A stretch of 35,649 bases of DNA from Pseudobacteriovorax sp. (lineage in GTDB: Bacteria; Bdellovibrionota_B; Oligoflexia; Oligoflexales; Oligoflexaceae), in the NCBI GenBank assembly GCA_013215145.1, contig JABSRP010000062.1, positions 1 to 35,649 on the forward strand, given 5' to 3'. Positions 8,579 to 16,732 of the stretch are shown in pieces. A model generated the notes under the pieces. The model was not told the DNA's origin. It saw only the letters and a list, made by a program, of their open reading frames with translations, and did not search any database. Position 1 is the first letter of the stretch. Each line of letters begins with the position of its first letter. Both the position numbers and the translations under genes were made by a program.

Positions 8579-9802
8579 ATGCTAGTGAACAAGTTGATTT
8601 TGACCGGATTAATGGCTGTTAGTCCTATGGCTTTTTCTGCTCCCGAAGATGGGCTATTGAATCGCATCAAAGGGACGGTCTATTTCTATGAGGACACTCA
8701 GTTAGCCTTCGATATTTTCAAAACAGAGCTCAAGGCTGACGGGACATGTTCTATAGGAACTCCTTTAGGTACCAGGTCCTGTGATTGGTTTATCGCTGAC
8801 CGCACCGTAAACATTAACCTCAGCACGCCATTCACCAGAACGTATATAGACTATATCGAGGTGCCTGTTGGTGATGACATCGGTTTCGAAGAGGTTGAAG
8901 TCCTCGAGAGTATTTCGTCCTACACGATAAAACTAGACTCGTTACAAGGACTCAGGGCGAGTTGGGAATTGACCTTCGAAACGGTGAACTCTTACCCCGA
9001 AAGAGATGACTTAGAGCCCCGCGTCGACACAAACGTTCGCAGCAACCTAAGAGCCAAGGCTGAGCGGGCTCTAAGACGATTTCGCCCAGATGGCCTCACG
9101 GCGCTATCCATTCCAACAAGGCTTCAAGACTTTGATGGCGTATCCTCATCGGCTGCCATCATTGACATTCAACAAAACGGTATCGCTAAGGTTTTAGCAG
9201 GTCCGAATCAACAGACGTCAGCGACCTGGTTTCAAGATCGAGGCGCCTTCAAACTATCTCCTGAACCGGGCGTGGTCGTAAATTACAAAGCACTCGATCG
9301 GCGACAGGGATCGCTAGTACCGGTAGTTATGGAGTATATAACGGCAGACGAGACATACATCATGAAAGGCAATAGCACTGAGGTGGATTTTGGTCTTTTC
9401 AACACTGGTCTAGCAAAAGACCAGTGGGTTGGAGACTGGCAAATTCCAGGCGTGGATGACTTCCGCTACAAGTTTTTGGAGGAGGGTGGAATCATCCTTG
9501 AAAACGAAGATACAGACTCCATTGACCTCTTACTACTTTGGACGGTAAATCAAAATCGTGTGGAAGCTCGGTTGCTTTTTAGTGACAATGGAGAGCCGTT
9601 TACCACAGTTGAAGATGCTAAGACTTGTCTTAACGAGGATAATACCGTCAACACAGAAATTTGCCGTCTTCTAAGGCAAAGACGCTATTATCCCTTGCAA
9701 AAAAACGGCGACGAGATCGTTGTTCTTAGAGAGATCATTGTTGACTTTGGCGACGATACTGAAGAGATCTACTACACCTTGCATAGCCTGCAACGTATTT
9801 AA
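8579..9802 (+). CDS. Exported protein of unknown function
   Basis: Not recognised. It has 407 residues from ATG 8579, chosen because AAAGGA lies five bases upstream and because this start gives a clean signal peptide (residues 1 to about 21, ending in MAFSA). Earlier in-frame starts at 8540 (GTG) and 8573 (ATG) extend it by at most 13 residues. The mature part is beta-rich. Three segments resemble one another loosely (a Trp or Trp-Phe followed about five residues later by alternating hydrophobic residues, near CDWFIADR, ATWFQDRG and LLLWTVNQ), which may indicate lipocalin-like beta modules; this is a guess from pattern. Four cysteines could form disulfides. It lies alone between gaps of about 200 bases. 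Confidence 0.7.
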   Translation: MLVNKLILTGLMAVSPMAFSAPEDGLLNRIKGTVYFYEDTQLAFDIFKTELKADGTCSIGTPLGTRSCDWFIADRTVNINLSTPFTRTYIDYIEVPVGDDIGFEEVEVLESISSYTIKLDSLQGLRASWELTFETVNSYPERDDLEPRVDTNVRSNLRAKAERALRRFRPDGLTALSIPTRLQDFDGVSSSAAIIDIQQNGIAKVLAGPNQQTSATWFQDRGAFKLSPEPGVVVNYKALDRRQGSLVPVVMEYITADETYIMKGNSTEVDFGLFNTGLAKDQWVGDWQIPGVDDFRYKFLEEGGIILENEDTDSIDLLLLWTVNQNRVEARLLFSDNGEPFTTVEDAKTCLNEDNTVNTEICRLLRQRRYYPLQKNGDEIVVLREIIVDFGDDTEEIYYTLHSLQRI

Positions 9803-10019
9803 ATCCATAGAGCGTATTTGTTTGTGACAATTACGCCAGTTCCCAAACCTCCAGCTCCCCTCACTGCCGTAGTAAACCATATCGATCTAGGAAACGGTTG
9901 TTGCCAAAAGCGCGCTATATCCACTCGGTCAATATAGCTAGAATACCTGCAGAACGTCTGACCACTCGAAGTGTCGTGGACCTTCTATCAGCCTATAACT
10001 CTATAAAAGGAAAAAACTG

Positions 10020-11240
10020 ATGACCAACAGGTATGTAGCTAACATAACAAGGCGTTTCCCCTGGTTCGCAGCGCTAGCTTTGGCTAACCTGCTTTATTCC
10101 TGCAGTCCAAGCAACCATGAGAGTGTCTTAACCAATCACTTTTCTGGAACGTTTTTCGAGCGAAACGATTTACCAGAAATCCATTATGGAAAGGTTCTTC
10201 CCGTGGGTTCTTACAAAGAGGCGCGTGGAGGAGCCATCATCCCATTGACAGCTCGATATGGCATCACAGCGAGGCACGTAACTCTCGATAGATACTCTGG
10301 CTTTGCCTTAACAGACAGCACTCCGTTTACCATTAAAAAGGTCATAGAATCATACGAAGATCTTGATATTGCCGTTATAGAGTACGCTTGGCCATACGAT
10401 CAACCTCCCAAAAACCTAAGTTATGTCCGTTCATACGCGAGACTTGACGAGCTAAGCTACCAAAGCTCTTCCGCTACCGAGATCGTAACCATGGGATTCC
10501 CGGCAGATAGACAAAAAAAAGCGACCATCGCCCTTGGCTTCCTGAAAGACTACAAGACTGTAGATCCATTTTCTGTCGATCATCTGTATTTCAACGCAGG
10601 GGCAGCACCTGGACAATCAGGAGGACCCATATTCCAAGCCGATAATCAGGTATTAGTTGGTGTTTTAACAGGAGGACCTCATGCCCCCTGGCAGCCAGAG
10701 TTTACCAATAACAATCCCGAGGATAGTCTTTCTTGGAATTGGGGAATCCTATTTGCTGATGTCGTGGATCGTAGCCCTCTTTTACAAGAGATTTTTATCA
10801 ATGGAATCAATCGCTTTGTTAATTCCGATGGGACGCTCAGGCAAGATGCAAACTGCAACTTAGATGCCGGGGGGCTCCTAGAGCTATGCTCAATACCGCC
10901 TGAAAATCGCGAGTTCTTCGATGGAGAAACCAACCTGCGCTGGCAACTGCGCCCCCTTACAGGTGTGACCCGGAACCAAGCACAAACCTTGTGCTCGGCG
11001 CCTTGGCGCTTGCCCAGCTCAACAGAGCTGCGTCAGGCCCATAGAGATGGAGAGCTGACAAAGGAAAGCTCACACAATGGTCTTGCAGGGACATTGAATG
11101 CCTTTAAAATCAATAAGTTTTGGGTCAGTGATCCCTCCCCTCGTTTTGGTACTAGCATCGAGGCCTGGGGCAACTATCCGACTCAAGATGCCTACTACGA
11201 GTGGGTCGAGCAAGCCACCCTTTGCGTCTTAAAGGAATAG
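10020..11240 (+). CDS. Lipoprotein trypsin-like serine protease with C-terminal Lcl/DUF1566-like domain
   Basis: A predicted membrane-anchored protease facing the periplasm or the outside. The signal sequence ends in the lipobox LYS-Cys28. A chymotrypsin-fold peptidase occupies about 50-260 with a readable triad: His86 in GITARHV, Asp116 in DLDIAVI and Ser200 in APGQSGGP. Residues about 300-406 resemble the DUF1566/Lcl module: LRWQL, then a WRLPSSTEL core and a closing WVEQATLCVL. That module is known from secreted and surface proteins and is often substrate-binding or fibrous. The start ATG 10020 follows AAGGA at a normal distance. A strong hairpin lies downstream and no operon partner is visible. 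The peptidase assignment is good; the C-terminal domain is moderate. The target is unknown. Confidence 0.85.
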   Translation: MTNRYVANITRRFPWFAALALANLLYSCSPSNHESVLTNHFSGTFFERNDLPEIHYGKVLPVGSYKEARGGAIIPLTARYGITARHVTLDRYSGFALTDSTPFTIKKVIESYEDLDIAVIEYAWPYDQPPKNLSYVRSYARLDELSYQSSSATEIVTMGFPADRQKKATIALGFLKDYKTVDPFSVDHLYFNAGAAPGQSGGPIFQADNQVLVGVLTGGPHAPWQPEFTNNNPEDSLSWNWGILFADVVDRSPLLQEIFINGINRFVNSDGTLRQDANCNLDAGGLLELCSIPPENREFFDGETNLRWQLRPLTGVTRNQAQTLCSAPWRLPSSTELRQAHRDGELTKESSHNGLAGTLNAFKINKFWVSDPSPRFGTSIEAWGNYPTQDAYYEWVEQATLCVLKE

Positions 11241-11294
11241 GATTTAGTTTTATCTAGCTTTTTTCTAAGACCCAATCACCTGGCCAAAATTTAA

Positions 11295-11317
11295 GAGTCT
11301 TACTCGAGGTAAGACTC
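11295..11317. terminator. Strong hairpin after the protease gene
   Basis: Perfect 9-bp arms GAGTCTTAC (11295-11303) and GTAAGACTC (11309-11317) enclose the loop TCGAG. No T-run follows, so it may act with a factor or protect the 3' end. Confidence 0.5.
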
Positions 11318-11503
11318 GGATATTAGCTGTCTAAGTGTTGTACAGAGTTCACAGATTTCGCAAGTTTTTTTACAGGCCGCCTAAACTTTGTAGTATTTTT
11401 CACTCCATTTCCTGGAACGTAGATTGCACTAGTGGGGCACAACCTCAAAATCCAATCATTGCTTGCACACGAATCCGTGCGCTTGCCACAGCCAGGAGAT
11501 CCT

Positions 11504-13360
11504 ATGAAAGTTTCGCACGTGCTACTCGCGACCCTCATGTCCACCGCTATTTCTTGCGGCTCGAAATTCAAATCCAATGACGATTCCACTGCTCCATCCG
11601 GAGAGGAACAAGGTCCAGAGAAAGAAAACGACCTTGATGCCATCGGCGTGGAAAAAGAGTTCGACCCCAACGACTGTATCGCTGTTAGAGAAGAAGAGAA
11701 CAGTCGGGTAAAAATAACTTGTGGTGATGCCGAGCCTGTTTATATCGAAGACGGTACCGACGGCATTGATGGGCTTCCTGGAGAAAAAGGTGACCAAGGC
11801 GAAAAAGGTGACCAAGGCGAAAAAGGTGAAGACGGAATGGACGGACAAGACGGCGTTGATGGTCAAGACGGACAAGACGGTGTCGATGGTCAGGACGGAC
11901 AAGACGGTGTCGATGGTCAGGACGGACAAGACGGAACGTCTTACGAACGTACACTTAACGGCAGCTTCCTCTCAGATGATCAGTTGGTAACGATCGAGGA
12001 AAATAGGTTCATCACTCAGCTAGTCCTCGGAGATGAAAACTATAAGGTTTATGGCTTTGTCACAGAAGCAGAAGATGAACTACTATTTGCACCCACTGTG
12101 TTTCAGTGCGATGTTTCTGGCGAAACAATGCGTTTTACCACCACCCAATTTGAAGATCTCGTGGAAGCTAACCGGCAGGATTTGATCAACAAACTGATCG
12201 AAGACATCGAAGCGCTTGAGGATTTTATTGGCGAAGAATCAGATACGAGCGTTAGCCTCTATGGTCAGCTTTTTATCTTAAAGCAAGAACTTGCGACGCT
12301 TCAACAAGAATTGACTGCAGCCGTTAGTGTCAGAGACGGACTCATTGCTGACGATGAGGCATGGCACGCAGCAGACGACCTAGTTTCGCAAAAGCAGGAT
12401 GAAATCGATGCTAAAAATACCGAGATTAGCAACAAAAACACAGAAATCTCTGATAAAAATGGCGAGATCAGTGCCGTTGCCGCGACTCTTACCGACTTAA
12501 ACATTGCCAAACGAGCCAAGCAAGGTGAAATCGACGCAAAGCTTATAGAAATTGGTAACAAAGAAACCGAGATTGCAAACAAAACAACCGACTTTAACAA
12601 CGCCACAGCCGAGGTTGCTGTTACCGAAGACGCCATCGAAAATGCTCAGTTAAGCATCGAGGCCCTTGAAGAACTGAACCGTACTGAGCCACTCGAAACT
12701 AGAGCCGTCGAGATTGCGGCACTAAGGGTCATTAAAGACCAATTGGAGTTGGATCTTGTGCCAAGGATCGCCACTGCCAATGCACTTGAGGGAGACTTAG
12801 TGGTACTTGGCAATCAATTAAGTACTCTACAAACGCAGCTCACAGGTCTACAGGACGAAATGAGCGTCATCGACTCTAACATCAATGACGAACTTATCAA
12901 ACTCAATGCTTTACAAGGTGAGTTGGACGACCTGAATAATGATCTTTCAGGATTACAGAGCGAATTAGGTACACTTCAGTCTGAATTAACAAATCTTGAA
13001 AATGCAAGGGATGCGATTAACCATCCAACAGATGCAGAAATTCAGGATGCTAGAGATCTGGTTTCTGAGATTGAAGGTAACATTACTGACAAAGAAGAAG
13101 AGATATCGTCAAAGGAAACGGAAATCGCATCCAACTTGGATACCCTAGACAGCTTGAATACAGAACTTGAGCGTCTAGAGAATCTAGGAATGCTGGAAAT
13201 CGAAGAGTTTTTCAATAGCTTTGCTGTGGACAATGAAAAGCTAGTCCTCAATGGTGTCGATCATCTGAGAGTTGCTGATCAACCCGACTTGGGCGAGCAG
13301 GCAAACTGCCGAACTGTAGCTGAGGACCTACTTTCCGAGGCTGGACCGGTACGTAACTAA
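11504..13360 (+). CDS. Collagen-like (Gly-X-Y) lipoprotein with long coiled coil
   Basis: A predicted surface lipoprotein of 618 residues. The start is ATG 11504 behind AGGAGA; an ORF start 72 bases earlier lacks a ribosome site. The lipobox is AIS-Cys18. A short globular part with a cysteine pair (CIAVR, KITCGD) precedes 21 uninterrupted Gly-X-Y triplets (residues 84-146), first GEK/GDQ, then GQD/GVD. After a beta-rich stretch comes a heptad-like coiled coil from about 225 to 560, very rich in Glu, Asp, Ile, Leu, Asn and Lys with repeated KNTEIS-type phrases. A small C-terminal domain has one cysteine. Bacterial collagen-like repeats form trimeric stalks, and the coiled coil could trimerise too, giving a long rod tethered to the membrane. 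Adhesion or spacing is inferred. A terminator follows. Confidence 0.85.
   Translation: MKVSHVLLATLMSTAISCGSKFKSNDDSTAPSGEEQGPEKENDLDAIGVEKEFDPNDCIAVREEENSRVKITCGDAEPVYIEDGTDGIDGLPGEKGDQGEKGDQGEKGEDGMDGQDGVDGQDGQDGVDGQDGQDGVDGQDGQDGTSYERTLNGSFLSDDQLVTIEENRFITQLVLGDENYKVYGFVTEAEDELLFAPTVFQCDVSGETMRFTTTQFEDLVEANRQDLINKLIEDIEALEDFIGEESDTSVSLYGQLFILKQELATLQQELTAAVSVRDGLIADDEAWHAADDLVSQKQDEIDAKNTEISNKNTEISDKNGEISAVAATLTDLNIAKRAKQGEIDAKLIEIGNKETEIANKTTDFNNATAEVAVTEDAIENAQLSIEALEELNRTEPLETRAVEIAALRVIKDQLELDLVPRIATANALEGDLVVLGNQLSTLQTQLTGLQDEMSVIDSNINDELIKLNALQGELDDLNNDLSGLQSELGTLQSELTNLENARDAINHPTDAEIQDARDLVSEIEGNITDKEEEISSKETEIASNLDTLDSLNTELERLENLGMLEIEEFFNSFAVDNEKLVLNGVDHLRVADQPDLGEQANCRTVAEDLLSEAGPVRN
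11753..11941 (+). repeat. Collagen-coding repeats, including 27-bp units
   Basis: The first part repeats an 18-base GEK-GDQ unit. The second part carries three 27-base GVD-GQD-GQD units, the last two almost identical in DNA. Such near-identity makes this a candidate for copy-number change between strains. Confidence 0.85.
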
Positions 13361-13410
13361 GCTAGGGGCAGACTAATTGATCTTGCCCAGTTAAACTATC
13401 CAACCGAATC

Positions 13411-13440
13411 CCATCACGCACATCGCTGCGTGATGGTTTT
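13411..13440. terminator. Terminator shared by convergent genes
   Basis: Perfect 10-bp arms CCATCACGCA (13411-13420) and TGCGTGATGG (13427-13436), then TTTT. It lies between the stops of the collagen-like gene (plus) and the globin gene (minus). Confidence 0.75.
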
Positions 13441-13467
13441 GCCTACCATGCAGTTTGTCTTAAAACA

Positions 13468-13911
13468 TCAATCCCTTGTATTTACCATCCAAGAGGAAAA
13501 GCTTTGTAAAAAGGCTCTAAGCTCGGACACTTCTTGGTCAGACATTCCATATTGGTTCTCATCTAAGGTTTGATGGAAGCAGTCTAACCATACCTGTCGA
13601 AATTCGGCTGTGATGCGAAAGGGAAGATGTCTGGCTCTCATACGGGGATGACCAAACTTTTGATGAAATAACGGTGGACCACCTAAAAGACCAATAAAGA
13701 AAGACGCCGAACGATCCACTGCTACATCGAAGTCTCGCTTAAACATACCGGAGATACTAGAAACCAACAGCCTGCTATAGAAATCACGAATCATCATGCG
13801 AATCGCATCTTCCCCAATTTTATCAAATACTAATGGGGGAGATGCCCCCTGAGGGCCTTGTTTGGGTACAAATAAGTCATCATCTGCAGCACGAAAAAAG
13901 GTTTTATCCAT
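13468..13911 (-). CDS. Truncated haemoglobin (bacterial globin)
   Basis: A cytoplasmic haem protein of 147 residues in the 2/2 (truncated) globin family. Members bind oxygen or nitric oxide and serve in detoxification or redox sensing. The key segment is FFIGLLGGPPLFHQKFGHPR followed by MRARHLPF, with His95 as the likely proximal haem ligand. An aromatic FYSRLL stands in the distal helix, and WLDCF follows. The pattern fits group II-like sequences. The ATG at 13911 has AGAGAGA upstream. It is the second gene of a minus-strand pair: an exported protein of unknown function ends 31 bases upstream, so co-transcription is likely, but the sequence does not show why they would be linked. Confidence 0.85.
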   Translation of the reverse strand: MDKTFFRAADDDLFVPKQGPQGASPPLVFDKIGEDAIRMMIRDFYSRLLVSSISGMFKRDFDVAVDRSASFFIGLLGGPPLFHQKFGHPRMRARHLPFRITAEFRQVWLDCFHQTLDENQYGMSDQEVSELRAFLQSFSSWMVNTRD

Positions 13912-13942
13912 CGTTGTCTCTCTAAATAAGCAAGGTTCTCTG

Positions 13943-14587
13943 CTAAAGGCTTTGACTTAGGCCGCGCCGCTCTAATTCTTTTTCGAGATAAACCTTAAAT
14001 TTCGTCATTGTAGGCTGTATACAATTGCCGGATTCGTCTATAACAGTGACCCATTTGATTAAGTGATCGCGATAGGACGCAATAGATTTGAAACCCGTAG
14101 GTCCGTTTCTCAAATCAGTCTGGAACTGAAAGAAACGCACCTGATATCCTGCCTTGTGTAGACGGAGGTACTCCTGCGGTGGGTTTTGTAGAATATTTTT
14201 TAGACGGTAATAGCCTTTCGCCCAACAAGAGGTATTAGAATCCAGAACCTCAGTGGAGGCCTCTTCCTGATAAAAGCTTAGCCTGCGGTTAGACCCCGTG
14301 TCAGCCTCTGGCTTAGTGAGGCTACCGTATTTGTAAGTCAGACCTTCTTTTGTGGTACCGAGTTCCCACGCACCAAGGCTAATTTCGATTCCCGTATCTC
14401 CGAGCTGAGACGGCTCAGGCAACGTTGGTATGGGGGGACAGAGCGCAATGTCAACATCCTCTTGGTCCATACTCTGCCCCTCTAGGCAGCTTAGAGCATC
14501 TTTCATCGGGGGCTTCATGTCCGCCTGTGCGAGCAGAGGTGCAGAAACTACGTTCAAGGCCACAGAAATCGAGTAAAAGCATTTCAT
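13943..14587 (-). CDS. Exported protein of unknown function
   Basis: Not recognised. It has 214 residues from ATG 14587, chosen over the TTG at 14599 because a TTTGGA ribosome site lies seven bases upstream and because residues 1 to about 20 then form a normal signal peptide ending in LLAQA. The mature protein has four cysteines (SCLEG, LCPP, SCWAKG, NCIQP), suggesting disulfides, and a central YRLKNILQNPPQEYLRLHK segment. No catalytic motif is evident. It precedes the truncated haemoglobin gene in a probable two-gene operon. A periplasmic or extracellular location is inferred from the signal. Confidence 0.7.
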   Translation of the reverse strand: MKCFYSISVALNVVSAPLLAQADMKPPMKDALSCLEGQSMDQEDVDIALCPPIPTLPEPSQLGDTGIEISLGAWELGTTKEGLTYKYGSLTKPEADTGSNRRLSFYQEEASTEVLDSNTSCWAKGYYRLKNILQNPPQEYLRLHKAGYQVRFFQFQTDLRNGPTGFKSIASYRDHLIKWVTVIDESGNCIQPTMTKFKVYLEKELERRGLSQSL

Positions 14588-14900
14588 AGCGTGTTCCAAA
14601 GGCTGTTTATGTTTTTAGAGCCAGCCTTATAGCATGAAGAACAAGGAAATCCTAGAGAAGCTGCCCTATATCGAAGTGACAGGATTGTGCTCCAATTCTG
14701 TGAGTTACTGTCAAACAACTAATCTTTTTAGGCAGTGAAAAACACCGCCTCCCGGCGTTGCAGAGTGGGCAAATAAATTTGACCCGAGACCCCGGCTGTA
14801 ATAAAACTCATTGGTATACAGATTTCTGTATACATAGATTGCGGTTTTAATACCCTACTTAAACATTCATCCTAACGGTACTTAGGAAAGGAACTTCATT
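14588..14900. other. Divergent intergenic region with a 20-bp palindrome
   Basis: This interval separates the minus-strand exported-protein gene from the fasciclin gene and must hold both promoters. The clearest element is the perfect dyad at 14814-14833. A TTGACC (14779-14784) and a TAATAA (14799-14804) are 14 bases apart, shorter than a standard promoter spacing, so no promoter is called. Confidence 0.4.
14814..14833. promoter_or_regulatory. Perfect 20-bp palindrome, candidate operator
   Basis: Arms GTATACAGA (14814-14822) and TCTGTATAC (14825-14833) enclose TT. It lies 68 bases before the fasciclin gene start, where a dimeric repressor or activator could sit. No regulator gene lies next to it, and no second copy was noticed in the window. 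Confidence 0.45.
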
Positions 14901-16670
14901 ATGAAAGTTAAGATGTTATCCTCACTAGTCGTCTCTGGACTGCTACTTGCCGCTTGCGGAAGCGATAGCAACGATTCTCAGCCACAAGAACGAGCTGTCC
15001 AGCTTAACGCCGACCAAGTAGGCTCTAGCCTAGTTGAGACTATTGTCGCCGACGAAAGATTTTCCATCCTTGAAGAACTCGTAATTGAAGCAGGATTAGC
15101 AGACACACTGTCTAGCGGCGCTTTCACTGTTTTTGCCCCAACAAATGAGGCCTTTCAAAAGTTAGGAGCCGATACTCTCGCAGCAGTCAAAGCTGATAAA
15201 GAGCTACTAACATCTATCCTCACTTATCATGTACTAGTGGGCAAATCCCTAGCTACCGATGTTTTAGCATCGGAAAGCTTCGATACGGTCAATGGTAAAT
15301 CCCTAGCTGTGTCCCTTAGAGACGGTCTCCCGTTTATAAACGACTCCAAAATCTTAGAGACGGATATCGTGGCTCAAGACTCAGTAGTCCACGTGATAGA
15401 CAGCGTATTGCTTCCGCCAGCAGATTCCAATACGATTGTCGACATAGCCATCGGCAACGAAGACTTTTCCACTCTTGTCGACTTAGTCGTTAAAGCTGAT
15501 TTGGCAGACGTTTTGGCAAGTGAAGGCCCTTTCACCGTATTCGCCCCTACTAACGAAGCCTTCGCAAAACTCCCTGCAGATGTTCTTGCTACCGTTCAAG
15601 CTGACAAAGAGCTACTTAAGAAAATCCTTCTTTATCACGTAGCCGCAGGCAAGCTACTAGCTGGCGATGTGGTCGGATCTGAAAAAATCATCACGGCCAA
15701 TGATCTGAAGATCAAGGTTCGCATGGAAGACGGCCAGGTATTCCTTAACGACAGTCTCTTGATAGCTACAGATATCAAGGCTGACAACGGCGTGATTCAC
15801 GTGATCGATACCGTACTTATCCCTCAAGAGGAAGAAGAGCCCGCTCCTAAGACCTTACTTGAGACAGCTGCAGCTGCTGGAAACTTCAATACGCTCATCG
15901 CGGCGGTTGAAGCAGCAGGACTTACCGATCTATTGAATCAGGAAGGACCATTCACCATCCTTGCTCCAACAGACGACGCTTTCGCAGCAATCCCAGAGGA
16001 TCAGCTTTCCGCTATCCTAGCGGACAAAGAGATTCTTACCAACATCCTGACCTACCACGTGATTCCTAACGCTGCAGTTGCTGCCGAAACAGTGGTAACC
16101 TTGAGCGAAGCTACCATGGCCAATGGTGACACGGTAGCAATCTCCGTCAGCGAAGATGGTCTAAAAATCAACCAAGCTAACGTAATCGCAACAGACATAA
16201 CCGCATCCAACGGCATCATTCACGTCATTGATAGTGTCTTAGTGCCAGAAGTTGACGAGCCCGCACCTAAAACCCTTCTTGAGGTAGCGGCTGCTGCAGG
16301 AAACTTCACAACCTTAATCGCAGCAGTAGAAGCGGCCGGTCTAACGGATGTATTGAATCAGGAAGGTCCCTTCACCATCTTAGCACCAACCGACGAGGCA
16401 TTTGCAAAGATCCCTGCAAACCAGCTTTCTGCCATCCTAGCTGACAAGCACTTGCTAACAAACATCTTGACTTACCACGTAATCGGAGCCGAGGTTAATA
16501 AAGCCAAAATATCTAAGCTTTTTAAGGCTAAGATGTTAAACGGTCAGAAGATACGGATCAAGAGAACGAAAAGCGGCCTTAAGGTTAATAACGCTAAGGT
16601 GATTGCCACAGATATCGCTGGCGACAACGGCCTTATCCACGTCATTGACAATGTGCTTATCCCGCACTAA
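14901..16670 (+). CDS. Lipoprotein with four fasciclin (FAS1) domains
   Basis: A predicted surface or periplasmic lipoprotein of 589 residues. The lipobox is LAA-Cys. Four FAS1 domains lie at about 41-171, 178-308, 313-450 and 453-589. Each shows the family's first block (FTVFAPTNEAF or FTILAPTDDAF), an LTYHV-type centre and a closing VIHVIDxVLxP. FAS1 domains mediate adhesion or matrix binding in many organisms. Domains 3 and 4 share an EPAPKTLLE linker and long near-identical stretches, so they arose by a recent internal duplication. The second half of domain 4 is strongly basic (KAKISKLFKAK, RIKRTKSGLK), unlike the acidic rest. AGGAAAGGA precedes ATG 14901. A strong terminator follows and a palindrome lies upstream. 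Confidence 0.92.
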   Translation: MKVKMLSSLVVSGLLLAACGSDSNDSQPQERAVQLNADQVGSSLVETIVADERFSILEELVIEAGLADTLSSGAFTVFAPTNEAFQKLGADTLAAVKADKELLTSILTYHVLVGKSLATDVLASESFDTVNGKSLAVSLRDGLPFINDSKILETDIVAQDSVVHVIDSVLLPPADSNTIVDIAIGNEDFSTLVDLVVKADLADVLASEGPFTVFAPTNEAFAKLPADVLATVQADKELLKKILLYHVAAGKLLAGDVVGSEKIITANDLKIKVRMEDGQVFLNDSLLIATDIKADNGVIHVIDTVLIPQEEEEPAPKTLLETAAAAGNFNTLIAAVEAAGLTDLLNQEGPFTILAPTDDAFAAIPEDQLSAILADKEILTNILTYHVIPNAAVAAETVVTLSEATMANGDTVAISVSEDGLKINQANVIATDITASNGIIHVIDSVLVPEVDEPAPKTLLEVAAAAGNFTTLIAAVEAAGLTDVLNQEGPFTILAPTDEAFAKIPANQLSAILADKHLLTNILTYHVIGAEVNKAKISKLFKAKMLNGQKIRIKRTKSGLKVNNAKVIATDIAGDNGLIHVIDNVLIPH

Positions 16671-16702
16671 GCCATCGACATTCTTCTTTGTGAATTTCAA
16701 GA

Positions 16703-16731
16703 GCTAGAATCCTATGGGTTCTAGCTTTTTT
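16703..16731. terminator. Intrinsic terminator after the fasciclin gene
   Basis: Arms GCTAGAA (16703-16709) and TTCTAGC (16719-16725), extendable by CC/GG with one bulge, are followed by six T (16726-16731). The stop of the convergent cyclase gene is two bases further on, so that gene may use the same stem in reverse. Confidence 0.8.
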
Positions 16732-16732
16732 C

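Noticed and set aside
11522..11929. Minus-strand open frames opposite the collagen-like gene
   Set aside because: They mirror the repeats of the real gene (VLTID-type phrases opposite GQD codons) and lack a start signal.
14779..14804. TTGACC and TAATAA as a promoter of the fasciclin gene
   Set aside because: The spacing of 14 bases is too short for a confident sigma-70 call.
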